This document shows, one piece after another, positions 35,748 to 44,579 of a stretch of 64,000 nucleotides of DNA; position 1 is the first letter of the stretch; each line of letters begins with the position of its first letter. The notes below the pieces were generated by a model. The model saw only the letters and a program-made list of their open reading frames with translations, was not told the DNA's origin and made no database searches. The DNA comes from Tolumonas sp008015085. GTDB taxonomy: Bacteria; Pseudomonadota; Gammaproteobacteria; Enterobacterales; Aeromonadaceae. The stretch is from NCBI GenBank assembly GCA_029265125.1, contig JAJUJX010000006.1:1-64000 (forward strand), given 5' to 3'. The position numbers were made by a program, and so were the translations under genes.

Positions 35748-36443
35748 TCAAAGCACAGTATCTTTTTTGTCACGGATCATATCCAGCAGTTCAGTCTCTG
35801 CTTTCTTACGCGCAGCCACTTCTGTTTCTAATTTAGTGGCCAAAGATTTAGCACTGTGTTCTGCATTCAGTTTAGCAACGCGTTCCTGTTCCAGATTTTT
35901 ATACAATTGATCCAGGTCGGCTTCGAGACGAGGCACAGACTCCAGCTTCAGCTGTGCTTTTACAAGCTCCATGCGGGACTGTGTTGCAGACTCTTTTTCA
36001 ATCTCAATCTCTTCTTTTGCACGAGCCAGTTCTGCATTCAGTTGATCAAAACGGCCAGATACTTCATTTTTGATCGCTTTGGCAGATTGCAGTTCTACAC
36101 CCTGCAACGTTAACTGATTTTGCTGATTTTCAATTTCCTTCATCAGCTCGCTGTTAACTTGTCGCAGGTTTTCAATTTCTGACTCTAACTGCTCTCTGAC
36201 AGCTTTGATTTTTTGCGTTATGAAATCTTCAAGCGTCCGCTGCAATTCAGATGAAACCGATGTATCAGATTCAACCGGTGCACCCTGAGATGACTGCCAG
36301 ACCTGAAAAAGACACCATATTGCAGACATTGAGCCTGATGGCAGACGTTTACGCACATCCAGTACCGTTGGTTTATTCCCTTCAGCACAGATAGCATCAG
36401 CTACTGCGTTCACCTGCTCTTGTGTGATTGTCATTTCATCCAT
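35748..36443 (-). CDS. KfrA-like DNA-binding coiled-coil protein
   Basis: A 231-residue protein. The N-terminal part (about 1-60, ITQEQVNAVADAICAEGNKP) resembles the KfrA N-terminal DNA-binding domain, which is best known from plasmids. Residues from about 65 to the end form a long, highly charged coiled coil. Plasmid KfrA is an autoregulator that forms filaments and aids stable inheritance. Here the gene sits alone near oriC without plasmid genes. The fold call is fairly sure; the function is not known. Confidence 0.75.
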   Translation of the reverse strand: MDEMTITQEQVNAVADAICAEGNKPTVLDVRKRLPSGSMSAIWCLFQVWQSSQGAPVESDTSVSSELQRTLEDFITQKIKAVREQLESEIENLRQVNSELMKEIENQQNQLTLQGVELQSAKAIKNEVSGRFDQLNAELARAKEEIEIEKESATQSRMELVKAQLKLESVPRLEADLDQLYKNLEQERVAKLNAEHSAKSLATKLETEVAARKKAETELLDMIRDKKDTVL

Positions 36444-36645
36444 TTTGTTACCCGAGTATGTTTAATTTTTATGAGTCCGTAGCAGAGCCAGGCGGAAATT
36501 ATCTTCAATTATAATCATGTTCCTGATAAAAAATGCAGGTTTATGCGAATAACAATGACAGAATCACAGCATTAATCACAACAGTCTAAAAAATGAAAGT
36601 AAAAACAAAGCCGTAAATAATGGCAGTTGTTTATACAGACAAGCA

Positions 36646-36671
36646 GTAAAGACCCCAATATGGGTCTTTAC
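36646..36671 (-). terminator. Hairpin downstream of the YibE/F gene
   Basis: GTAAAGACCC (36646-36655) and GGGTCTTTAC (36662-36671) form a 10-base stem 14 bases after the gene end on the minus strand. The U tract is short. The remaining 36444-36645 is AT-rich with no visible gene. Confidence 0.6.
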
Positions 36672-36685
36672 CACTCAATGAGGCC

Positions 36686-37846
36686 TTATCTGCGCATGTC
36701 TGTTCCAGCTAAGGGAACCGAGGCGTTTGACTCTGGACGGGAGAAGGACCAGCCACAATACAGACCGGCTGCAATCCAGGCTGTCAGCGGAGCTACGATG
36801 ACCAGCGAGCAGCTTCCAACCAGTATCCGGGTCAGTTCAGCAGCCACCACTTTCATATTTAAAATTTGCAGTAAACTGGCCTGACGCTGGCTGAACATCA
36901 TCATCAGTGTCAGAAAACCCCCGGAATAGGCCAGCAACAGCGTAGTGGTCATTGTTCCAATCACAACGTTACCGACATTGAAGCCGCTACGCAGCAGTTG
37001 CCAGGCGTTCAGATCTGGCCTGTGTATATAGATTTCTTCCATCGTCGCGGCCATCTCAATCGCCACATCCATGGCGGCGCCGCTGGCTCCGATAATAATT
37101 GCCGCACAGAAAATCTGCCGGAGATCGAGCGTCATTCCGGTTTCGAAAAACAGCGACTGTGCCATGACCTGTGTCATCCCATCCAGATGCATCAGGTTAC
37201 AGGCCCACCACCCTAGTACACCGGTAATGATCAACCCCAGCAACGTACCGGTAAAGGCAGCCACCGATTTACGGCTAAAACCGGCGACAGAGCCCAGGAT
37301 CAACACAACCAGTGCGACAACACAGACAGAACTCCACAAAATAGCAGAGCCTCCAGCCAGCAATTGCGGGATCAGTAACTGCCAGAGGATCAAAACACAA
37401 CCAGCAAAGGAAAGCAGAGCCCGGGCGCCGGTTTTTCCGGCATATAACAGCAAACTGAGGAGCAGGATCGCGCACAATATGCCCAGAGTGACCAGCCGAT
37501 CACGGGCTACAATCTGAACCCGGACAGGCTCTTGACCGTTGTCACTGACGGCAACAATCAGGCTGTCCCCCGGCTGATAATATTCATCAAACTCCATGGT
37601 GCCATTAAAGATATTAACCACATGAGTCAGCTGCCGCTCCGGCCAGGGTCCGTTTTTAAGACGTAACGTCAGTAACTGGCTGCCTAATCTTGCCTGCCCC
37701 TGCGTAATCAAACGGGAATCATCCGCCTGCAAGACTTCTGCATGCAGTTCCACCACACCGTCTGTCGGGGCCATATCATGGTGTTGCCACCAGCCTAACA
37801 ACAACGCTGCCAGCAAGGCAGTCATCAGCATAACTGCTTTATTCAT
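36686..37846 (-). CDS. YibE/F-family membrane protein
   Basis: A 386-residue protein with an N-terminal hydrophobic segment (about 5-20), an extracytoplasmic domain of about 100 residues, and then about seven membrane helices containing the family core IGASGAAMDVAIEMAATMEEI. YibE/F proteins are widespread membrane proteins of uncertain function. It lies 47 bases downstream of the alkaline phosphatase gene with a hairpin (37864-37885) between them, so partial cotranscription is possible. Confidence 0.85.
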   Translation of the reverse strand: MNKAVMLMTALLAALLLGWWQHHDMAPTDGVVELHAEVLQADDSRLITQGQARLGSQLLTLRLKNGPWPERQLTHVVNIFNGTMEFDEYYQPGDSLIVAVSDNGQEPVRVQIVARDRLVTLGILCAILLLSLLLYAGKTGARALLSFAGCVLILWQLLIPQLLAGGSAILWSSVCVVALVVLILGSVAGFSRKSVAAFTGTLLGLIITGVLGWWACNLMHLDGMTQVMAQSLFFETGMTLDLRQIFCAAIIIGASGAAMDVAIEMAATMEEIYIHRPDLNAWQLLRSGFNVGNVVIGTMTTTLLLAYSGGFLTLMMMFSQRQASLLQILNMKVVAAELTRILVGSCSLVIVAPLTAWIAAGLYCGWSFSRPESNASVPLAGTDMRR

Positions 37847-37863
37847 TGAAATATTCCAGACAT

Positions 37864-37885
37864 GGCGGGAGAAAAAACTCCCGCC
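37864..37885 (-). repeat. Intercistronic hairpin between phoA and the YibE/F gene
   Basis: GGCGGGAG and CTCCCGCC flank a loop of six A residues. No U run follows on the minus strand, so this may be a processing or stabilising stem rather than a terminator. Confidence 0.5.
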
Positions 37886-37893
37886 AACACCGA

Positions 37894-39294
37894 TTAGGCA
37901 CCGATATTAAATTTCATAATTTTAGCCATGGTTTTAGCCACTTCGGTGTTGTCTTTGAAACCACCGAACTGTTGAGCCTCAACACCAATGGCTGAGAGAG
38001 GCACCTGAACCCCGGTATGGGCATAGGTAGTCCAGTAGATATTCGCGCGCTGGGATATAACATGAGCCACACCAATCGCAGCCGGATCATATTCACCCCA
38101 CTGATTTTCATCTGGCGTCAGATCTTTCTTATCCGCCACATCCAGTGCCTGCTCGATGATTTTCTTTTCATTGGCGCTGAGATCCGTCAGACCAAATTGC
38201 TGGCCAATTGTGGTGTAAAATGCAGCCCGATCACCGGTATAAATTTTCTGGGTTTTATCTTCAATCGACTGTTTGACTTTGGCCAGCTGATCGAGTTTCA
38301 GATAATAGTTTTTCCCAAAGCCCAGGCCCATACCACCAGTCTCATGATCCGCCGCCACTACAATTAGCGTCTCTTTCGGATGCTTCTGATAGAAGGTCAG
38401 CGCTGTTTTCACAGCATCATCCATTGCCAGCGTATCATCGATGTTAGCGGCAACATCATGGGCATGACCGGCATGGTCAATACGGCCGCCTTCCACCATC
38501 ATGAAGAAACCTTTTTTATTACCCTCCAGGGAAAGCAGCGAGATCCCCTTATCAACCAGCTGAGCCAGTGATGGGGTTGCCTGCTTAGAGGCTTCATCCA
38601 GTGAATAAGGCAAATGAGACGCACTGAAAGCACCAAACACTTTTTCACCAGCTTTTGGCTGATAGTGCATAAAATTCTGCGTCGATTTTTCACTGATAAA
38701 GGTGGTGTAACCCGCTTTGGTCAAAGCTGTCACCAAATCTTTGTCATCGCGACGCTTGGATTTCAGACCACTGGCTTTATTGATGAAATGGCGATAGCCG
38801 CCCCCCGCCATGTAATCAACGCCGGAAGCAACAAACTCTTCCGCAATCGCATTCTCATCATCGCGATCCGGATTTTTGGAAATGAATGATGCCGGTGTCG
38901 CATGCGTCAGACGGGTGGAAGTAATAATCCCGGTTTTCATGCCGTGATCCCGAGCCTGCTCCAACAAAGTAGTCACTTTGGTGCCATCCGGCAGCAAGCC
39001 AATTACACCGTTATTGGTTTTCACGCCCGCAGCCAATGCTGTGCCGGCAGCAGCCGAATCAGTGATCAGACTGTCAGCTGAATGAGTGGTAGTAATGCCG
39101 GTCACCGGCAAGGTATCCATAGCCAGACGCAGGGCTGGATCCTTTTTCTGCTGCTGCAGATAATATTCGGCCACCTGACGCTGTGCCGCCCCCATACCAT
39201 CGCCAATAAAATAAAACACATATTTCGGTGTTGCCGCCTGAGCTGTGCCGGCCAGCAGCAAAGATGAAAGCAGAACGATCTGACCCTGATTCAT
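37894..39294 (-). CDS. phoA: Periplasmic alkaline phosphatase
   Basis: A 466-residue exported phosphomonoesterase with a signal peptide (1-20, GTAQA/ATPK). Metal and catalytic motifs are present: FIGDGMG (D32), nucleophile S80 in TDSAAAG, the zinc ligands of DHAGHAHD, and AADHETGG. It releases phosphate from organic esters under phosphate limitation. A PHO-box-like sequence lies about 55 bases upstream. Confidence 0.92.
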   Translation of the reverse strand: MNQGQIVLLSSLLLAGTAQAATPKYVFYFIGDGMGAAQRQVAEYYLQQQKKDPALRLAMDTLPVTGITTTHSADSLITDSAAAGTALAAGVKTNNGVIGLLPDGTKVTTLLEQARDHGMKTGIITSTRLTHATPASFISKNPDRDDENAIAEEFVASGVDYMAGGGYRHFINKASGLKSKRRDDKDLVTALTKAGYTTFISEKSTQNFMHYQPKAGEKVFGAFSASHLPYSLDEASKQATPSLAQLVDKGISLLSLEGNKKGFFMMVEGGRIDHAGHAHDVAANIDDTLAMDDAVKTALTFYQKHPKETLIVVAADHETGGMGLGFGKNYYLKLDQLAKVKQSIEDKTQKIYTGDRAAFYTTIGQQFGLTDLSANEKKIIEQALDVADKKDLTPDENQWGEYDPAAIGVAHVISQRANIYWTTYAHTGVQVPLSAIGVEAQQFGGFKDNTEVAKTMAKIMKFNIGA

Positions 39295-39349
39295 AATACC
39301 CCTCCAGAAAGTAGCCTTATAAAACTGAAGGTTAATATGAGATTCGTTT

Positions 39350-39367
39350 GTGAATATTTAATGACAA
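39350..39367 (-). promoter_or_regulatory. Candidate PHO box
   Basis: The minus strand reads TTGTCATTAAATATTCAC, which by my alignment matches 13 of 18 positions of the PhoB-binding consensus. The first half-repeat is good and the second weak. A CATATT/TATTAA sequence about 11 bases downstream could be the -10 box of phoA. Confidence 0.45.
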
Positions 39368-39374
39368 AAAATGA

Positions 39375-39590
39375 TTAAGGTGATTTCAGCGGTTTGATGA
39401 GTTTATCGAGACCCTCAATTTTCAGCTCCAGACACAGAGCCATCAGTTCACCCAGCTGGCCTTGAGGAAAGCCTTTTTTCGCAAACCAAAGAAGATATTC
39501 TTCAGGAAGATCGATCAGCATCCGCCCCTGATATTTACCGAATGGCATGGGGGTTCGGGCGAGCTGGAGCAGATGCTGTTGTGTAAACAT
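39375..39590 (-). CDS. DUF3820-family small protein
   Basis: A 71-residue protein with the conserved MPFGKYQGRMLIDLPEEYL motif of this family. Members are found across gammaproteobacteria and sometimes fused to nucleases; a related Pseudomonas protein has been tied to virulence. No signal peptide or membrane segment is seen. Function unknown. Confidence 0.8.
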   Translation of the reverse strand: MFTQQHLLQLARTPMPFGKYQGRMLIDLPEEYLLWFAKKGFPQGQLGELMALCLELKIEGLDKLIKPLKSP

Positions 39591-39791
39591 AAGAGCGTAT
39601 TCCGGGATAAATTTGCCTCAAAATACCCTCTGTTCCGATTTAATTAAACTGTTTTAGTCGCCTGACGGAATGACTACCGAATCTAAATGAGATTGTGCTG
39701 CCGGCAATCACAACTTTGTGCAAAGCAGCCTGTGAGGCGGCATCGGTGACTGGCTGCACCTGATAAATAATCATCAGATGTAAGAAAATTT

Positions 39792-39815
39792 TTGGCCGGT
39801 AAACTCACCGGCCAA
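39792..39815 (-). terminator. Rho-independent terminator of the CusF-like gene
   Basis: TTGGCCGGT (39792-39800) pairs with ACCGGCCAA (39807-39815); on the minus strand the stem is followed by AAAATTTTC. Confidence 0.75.
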
Positions 39816-39826
39816 CGGAGGAAAAA

Positions 39827-40138
39827 TTAATGAGAAACAGGAGTGATAAAGTGGATCATCGCCTGATAAGGTGAGTCAGCCGTAAAAGTAGCATCCACAG
39901 ACTGACCTGCAGCAATGCCACTCAGTACATTGTTACCATCGACCTTGTAAGTCATAGTACGGACAGGCCAGCCAAGTTCAGTAACCGCATCCTGAGCCAG
40001 GGTCACTTTACCATTCGCAGCATCCACTTGCTGAACAGTACCATGTACACGGTAAGTATTAACATCGGCCTGTGCAGCAGTAGCCGCAAATAAAGAGAAC
40101 AGTGTAACAGCAGCAAAACGGGAGAATGATTTGTTCAT
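39827..40138 (-). CDS. Periplasmic CusF-like protein with altered metal site
   Basis: A 103-residue exported protein with a signal peptide (1-24, AAQA/DV) and a CusF-type OB fold (VHGTVQQVDAANGKVTL, then GWPVRTMTYKV). Aligned to E. coli CusF around the cation-pi Trp (W57 here), the copper His is Gln49 and the first copper Met is Arg60; only Met62 remains. It may bind another metal or none. No efflux genes are nearby. It is divergent from a LysR gene, with a hairpin repeat in the gap. Confidence 0.8.
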   Translation of the reverse strand: MNKSFSRFAAVTLFSLFAATAAQADVNTYRVHGTVQQVDAANGKVTLAQDAVTELGWPVRTMTYKVDGNNVLSGIAAGQSVDATFTADSPYQAMIHFITPVSH

Positions 40139-40160
40139 TTTTGGAACTCCAGAAATCTAA

Positions 40161-40205
40161 GTAAATATCCTCCGGCAAAGCCGGGGATTACCGAATTTAT
40201 TTAAA
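40161..40205. repeat. Dispersed hairpin repeat, copy A
   Basis: A 45-base element built on CCGGCAAAGCCGG with flanking GTAAA and TTAC arms and an AATTTA tail. A close copy lies at 42366-42410. Both are intergenic and near the ends or starts of minus-strand genes. Confidence 0.65.
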
Positions 40206-40349
40206 TGGTTATTCAGTGTGAGATCCGTCACTGCATGATTCTTATTATCATGTAACCATCTTCCGTTGGTATGCCATCACTTTATTGATTTACCGGGCGC
40301 AGATAAATATCCTTTTCAGAGATTCACTGTTTCATAAAACGGAACAATA

Positions 40350-41261
40350 ATGGACCGAATCCGAAGTCTGACCGCCCTGATCGCAGTGGTTGAAACCGGC
40401 AGCTTTGTTGCTGCCGCCCAGCGTATGCACAGCTCAAAAGCGGCTGTATCACGTTATGTACAGGAACTGGAAACCTACCTGGGTGTCCGGTTATTGCAAC
40501 GCTCCACCCGCCGGATTGCCCTCACCGAGGCTGGCCGTGATTATTATCAGCGCACCCGGCAAATATTGTCTGATCTTGATGATGCTGACAGTGCCATCGG
40601 CGCCAATAACAGCCGTCTGATTGGTCATATCCGCATTAATGCCCCGCTCTCTTTTGGGACCCGTTACCTGGCGCCATTATGGGCTGAATTCATGGAGCGG
40701 CATCCGGCGATCACGCTGGATATTGAACTGACTGACCGGCGCATCGACTTACTGGAAGAAGGCTTTGATCTGGCGATTCGTATCGGTAATCTGGCTGATT
40801 CCTCGTTGGTTTCACGCCGTCTGGCTGATAGCCATGCTGTGATCTGCGCAGCTCCGGCTTATATCGAAAAATACGGCTTACCCGACACACCGGAAGCCTT
40901 AAGTCAGCATCAGGTGATTTCCTTTTCCTATCTGCCAACCGGCGATGTCTGGCATTTTCAGTCAGCCACTGGCGAAACCCGCACGGTTACACTTAAACCT
41001 CGCATGCACACTAATAACGGCGAAACCATCCGCGCCGTCGTAATGGCCGGACAAGGCATCGCCATGCAACCTATTTTTGAAATTTGTGGTGATCTGCAGG
41101 AAGGACGGCTAGTGACGATTCTGCCTGACTGGTACGGCCCGACGTTTGGTATTCATGCCGTCTATCCGTCGCGGAAACATCTTTCACTGAAGGTTAAAAT
41201 ACTGATCGATTATCTGGCAGAAAAACTGGCCGGAACCGAATGGCAGGCTCCGGCGAAATAG
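40350..41261 (+). CDS. LysR-family transcriptional regulator
   Basis: A 303-residue regulator. The N-terminal winged helix (MDRIRSLTALIAVVETGSFVAAA) and a periplasmic-binding-like effector domain are complete and typical of the AaeR/DmlR-like subgroup of LysR proteins. Its target is unknown. It is divergent from the CusF-like gene and convergent with the AI-2E-type transporter gene, 4 bases apart. Confidence 0.88.
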   Translation: MDRIRSLTALIAVVETGSFVAAAQRMHSSKAAVSRYVQELETYLGVRLLQRSTRRIALTEAGRDYYQRTRQILSDLDDADSAIGANNSRLIGHIRINAPLSFGTRYLAPLWAEFMERHPAITLDIELTDRRIDLLEEGFDLAIRIGNLADSSLVSRRLADSHAVICAAPAYIEKYGLPDTPEALSQHQVISFSYLPTGDVWHFQSATGETRTVTLKPRMHTNNGETIRAVVMAGQGIAMQPIFEICGDLQEGRLVTILPDWYGPTFGIHAVYPSRKHLSLKVKILIDYLAEKLAGTEWQAPAK

Positions 41262-41265
41262 AATA

Positions 41266-42339
41266 TTACTTGCTGGGTGCCGCGGTCTTATCGACCTGTA
41301 CCCAGTTTTTCAGTAAGGCATAGACCAGCGCCAACAGGATCGGCCCTAGAAATACCCCCAGCAGACCAAAACTGATCGCACCACCAGCAACACCAAACAG
41401 GATCAGCACAATCGGTAGCGGGCTACTGCGACCAATCACCAATGTTTTTACTACGTTATCAATTGAACCTACAGCAAACAGCACCCAGACAGCGACAAAA
41501 ATGGCCCAGCCAATAGAGCCCTGCTGATATAACCAGCCCACAGCCGGGATCGATAACAACATGGGCCCACCAGGAATCACAGACACCAGACAGGTTGCCA
41601 GGCCCAGGCTCAGGGCATGCGGCACCCCGGCAATCACATAGCCAAACCAGGCAAATGCCCCCTGTGCTATAGCCGCGCCGATAAAACCGTTCACGACTCC
41701 GCGGATCGTGGTATGCGCCACCGTCAACAACCGAACCCCTTCCTGCGGAGCTACTTTATGACTAAACGCCAGCACCCAGCGATGAATAGTATCGCCGTTA
41801 GCGTAAAGCACACCGGCTATCAATAAACTGATCAGTAGCATCAGCATACCTGCCCCGAACGATCCAGCTACACTCAGCATGATTTTAGCCAGCGGAGCGA
41901 CCAGCCCTTTCAGTGGAGTCAGTACCTGCAGATCCTGTTGCTGAATGCTATGCCACTGAATTTGCAACCATTCCCCCGCATAGGGCAAATCTAACAGCCA
42001 CTGTGGCAATTCCGGCCAAACGCCTGCTTCAATCTGCAGCTGCAGCTCCCGGGCCAGATGGGTCAGCTGCTGAGCAAATTCCACCGACGCCAGCACCAGC
42101 GGTACCACGATAAACAGCATCATCACTGACACGACCAGCACAGCAGCCAGACCATCCCGGTGACCTAATCTGGACGATAACCAATCAAACTGATCCCAGG
42201 TGGCAGATACCAGGATCACTGCCCACAAGGTCGCAACCAGAAAGGGCGCAATGACAATAAATGCAGCACCAACAATCGAAGTCAGCAGCAACAACGCAAT
42301 GAGTGGCTGAGTATATTCATGCAAACGGGATGACATCAT
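41266..42339 (-). CDS. AI-2E-family (YdiK-type) transporter
   Basis: A 357-residue integral membrane protein with about eight helices and the AI-2 exporter/UPF0118 fold. The family motifs GAAIAQGAFAWFGYVIAGVP and SVIPGGPMLLSIPAV are visible. Substrates vary within this family, and YdiK itself is uncharacterised. Confidence 0.85.
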   Translation of the reverse strand: MMSSRLHEYTQPLIALLLLTSIVGAAFIVIAPFLVATLWAVILVSATWDQFDWLSSRLGHRDGLAAVLVVSVMMLFIVVPLVLASVEFAQQLTHLARELQLQIEAGVWPELPQWLLDLPYAGEWLQIQWHSIQQQDLQVLTPLKGLVAPLAKIMLSVAGSFGAGMLMLLISLLIAGVLYANGDTIHRWVLAFSHKVAPQEGVRLLTVAHTTIRGVVNGFIGAAIAQGAFAWFGYVIAGVPHALSLGLATCLVSVIPGGPMLLSIPAVGWLYQQGSIGWAIFVAVWVLFAVGSIDNVVKTLVIGRSSPLPIVLILFGVAGGAISFGLLGVFLGPILLALVYALLKNWVQVDKTAAPSK

Positions 42340-42365
42340 TCCGGCTCCTTCAGTTATTTTTATCA

Positions 42366-42410
42366 GTAAATACTCCCCGGCAAAGCCGGGGGTTTACCTA
42401 ATTTAATTAG
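42366..42410. repeat. Dispersed hairpin repeat, copy B
   Basis: Shares the CCCCGGCAAAGCCGGGG core and the GTAAA and AATTTAATTA arms with copy A. The stem can extend to GTAAA...TTTAC. It overlaps the very end of the EamA gene and may act as its transcript end. Confidence 0.65.
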
Positions 42411-43284
42411 TCGCTTTAATCAGTTTAGGCAATGGCAGCTGAGACAAGAGCATCCCCGTCATCATCAGGGCACAGCCGATCCAGCCGCGCATAGGCAATG
42501 TCTCGTTCAGAAACAGTACACCACCGATAGCAGAAAAGACGGCTTCCATACTCATAATGATCGCCGCATGGGTCGGTTTGGCCTTCTTTTGCGCCACGAT
42601 CTGTAGCGTATAAGCAATCCCAACACTGATAAAGCTGGCAAACAACACGGATTCCCAGGCCATAAAAACAGCATTCAATGATGGTGTTTCCAGCCAGAAC
42701 GCAACCAGCATACTCAGCATTCCGCAGGATAGAAACTGAACTGCCGACAGTTGCAGTGCATCCACCCGCCGACCAATAAAATCGATCCATAAGATATGGC
42801 AGGCCCAGAAAACAGCGCCGATAAACATCAGAAAATCACCACGGGACATAGTGAAATCAGCATTGATACTGAGCAGATAGAGACCTATCAGCGCAACCCC
42901 CGCCCCCAGCCAGGCATTCAGCCCGGTGACATGCCGTAAAAATAAGCCAAGAAAAGGTACCAGGATCATATACATTCCGGTAATAAACCCGGCTTTGGCC
43001 GCAGTAGTGTCCAGTAAAGCGACCTGCTGCAGTGCCGCCGCCACAAACAGAATCACCCCGGCAACCCCACCCGCCATCCAGATGGAAGTTTTCGCAGCTG
43101 CAGAAACAGCCACTGGACGCTGACGCGAGAAAAACCAGATCAACGGCAGTAAAGACAGAGCCCCGAGCAGAAAACGGATGCCATTAAACGAAAACGGCCC
43201 CAGATGCTCCATCGCTACCCGCTGAGCCACAAAGGCAAAACCCCAGATGGCCGCCGTGACCAGTAACATTAAATTCGCCTGCAT
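42403..43284 (-). CDS. EamA-family (DMT) transporter
   Basis: A 293-residue membrane protein with ten predicted helices in two EamA repeats, including AIWGFAFVAQRVAMEHLGPFSF in the first and MEAVFSAIGGVLFLNE in the second. Drug/metabolite transporters export amino acids or metabolites; this one has no assigned substrate. The gene stands alone. Confidence 0.87.
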   Translation of the reverse strand: MQANLMLLVTAAIWGFAFVAQRVAMEHLGPFSFNGIRFLLGALSLLPLIWFFSRQRPVAVSAAAKTSIWMAGGVAGVILFVAAALQQVALLDTTAAKAGFITGMYMILVPFLGLFLRHVTGLNAWLGAGVALIGLYLLSINADFTMSRGDFLMFIGAVFWACHILWIDFIGRRVDALQLSAVQFLSCGMLSMLVAFWLETPSLNAVFMAWESVLFASFISVGIAYTLQIVAQKKAKPTHAAIIMSMEAVFSAIGGVLFLNETLPMRGWIGCALMMTGMLLSQLPLPKLIKATN

Positions 43285-43378
43285 AAAACTCTCTTCCTGA
43301 ATGCAAAATGCCTGAATACGGCTATTTTGCCTGATTTTCTGTTACGATCCTGCCACTATCTTGCAAGATGATGAACTT

Positions 43379-44545
43379 ATGCCGCTAACCACCTCTGCTT
43401 ACTGGGATATTTTCTGCACCGTAGTCGATAACTACGGCGATATTGGTGTGACCTGGCGCCTGGCCAGACAGCTAAGCCGGGAGTTTCAGCAACCGGTTCG
43501 CCTCTGGGTCGATAATTTATCCAGTTTTCAGCGGCTATGTCCGACACTTGATCCCTCGCAGCCCAGCCAGCAAATAGACAATGTGCTTATCGGTCACTGG
43601 GATACGCCTTTTCCGGCCGATTGGCAGCCGGGAAAAGTAGTCATTGAAGCCTTTGCCTGCGAATTACCGGCCAGTGTGCAGCAAACCATGCTGAATATGG
43701 CCAATCCGCCAGTATGGCTGAATCTGGACTACCTGACGGCCGAAAGCTGGATCGACGGCTGCCATGGTTTACCCTCCCGTCAGCAGCATCTGACCCGGTA
43801 TTTTTTCTTCCCCGGCTTCAGCGAAAAAAGTGGCGGATTACTTTGCGAAAACGATCTGTTTGCAAAGCGGGATCAATGGCAATCGTCCCCGGATCACCGT
43901 CGGCAGTTCTGTCAGGATCGCGATCTGTGGCCACCACAGGCAGACGAGCTGTTTATCAGCCTGTTCACTTACGAAAACAAAGCGTTACTAGCTCTGCTGG
44001 AGTGCTGGCTACAGCACCAGACACCCATCCGTTGCCTGATCCCGATGGGAAAAGCACTCAATAGCCTGCGCACAATACTGCCAGACGCGGTTTGCCAGCC
44101 TGGAGGCCGCTGGCAACAAGGATCGCTAACGATCGAAGTGCTGCCGATGACCGATCAGGATGGTTATGATCAGCTGCTGTGGAGCTGTGATTTCAACATT
44201 GTCCGTGGTGAAGACTCGTTCCTGCGTGCGCAGTGGGCAGCCCGCCCTTTCCTCTGGCATATTTATCCGCAGGAGGAAGCAGCACATCTGGAAAAATTAC
44301 AGGCATTTACAGCACGTTACAGCCAAAAAATGTCACCAGAACTGGCGGTAACGGTGCAACAACTGTTCCTCAGCTTCAATCAGGAACAGCCCGCTGAGTT
44401 ACAACAAAACTGGGAAAAACTGCAAAAACAGTGGCCAGAATGGCAGCAACACGCTCACAGCTGGCCGCAAACTGCACTTGCTGGTGGAAATTTAGCCAGC
44501 CAATTGGTGCAATTTGCCGAAAAACAGCTAAAATGCAGCGCGTAA
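43379..44545 (+). CDS. earP: EF-P arginine rhamnosyltransferase EarP
   Basis: A 388-residue GT-B enzyme that transfers rhamnose from dTDP-rhamnose to Arg32 of elongation factor P. The N-terminal VVDNYGDIGVTWRLARQL holds the conserved Asp residues. The C-terminal RGEDSFLRAQWAARPFLWHIYPQ binds the nucleotide sugar. Start ATG 43379 is chosen by family fit; no strong ribosome site is visible. efp follows 34 bases later, and its product has the Arg at position 32. Confidence 0.94.
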   Translation: MPLTTSAYWDIFCTVVDNYGDIGVTWRLARQLSREFQQPVRLWVDNLSSFQRLCPTLDPSQPSQQIDNVLIGHWDTPFPADWQPGKVVIEAFACELPASVQQTMLNMANPPVWLNLDYLTAESWIDGCHGLPSRQQHLTRYFFFPGFSEKSGGLLCENDLFAKRDQWQSSPDHRRQFCQDRDLWPPQADELFISLFTYENKALLALLECWLQHQTPIRCLIPMGKALNSLRTILPDAVCQPGGRWQQGSLTIEVLPMTDQDGYDQLLWSCDFNIVRGEDSFLRAQWAARPFLWHIYPQEEAAHLEKLQAFTARYSQKMSPELAVTVQQLFLSFNQEQPAELQQNWEKLQKQWPEWQQHAHSWPQTALAGGNLASQLVQFAEKQLKCSA

Positions 44546-44579
44546 ATTTACAGCTAAGCTCAATTCAGGAATTGAACAC

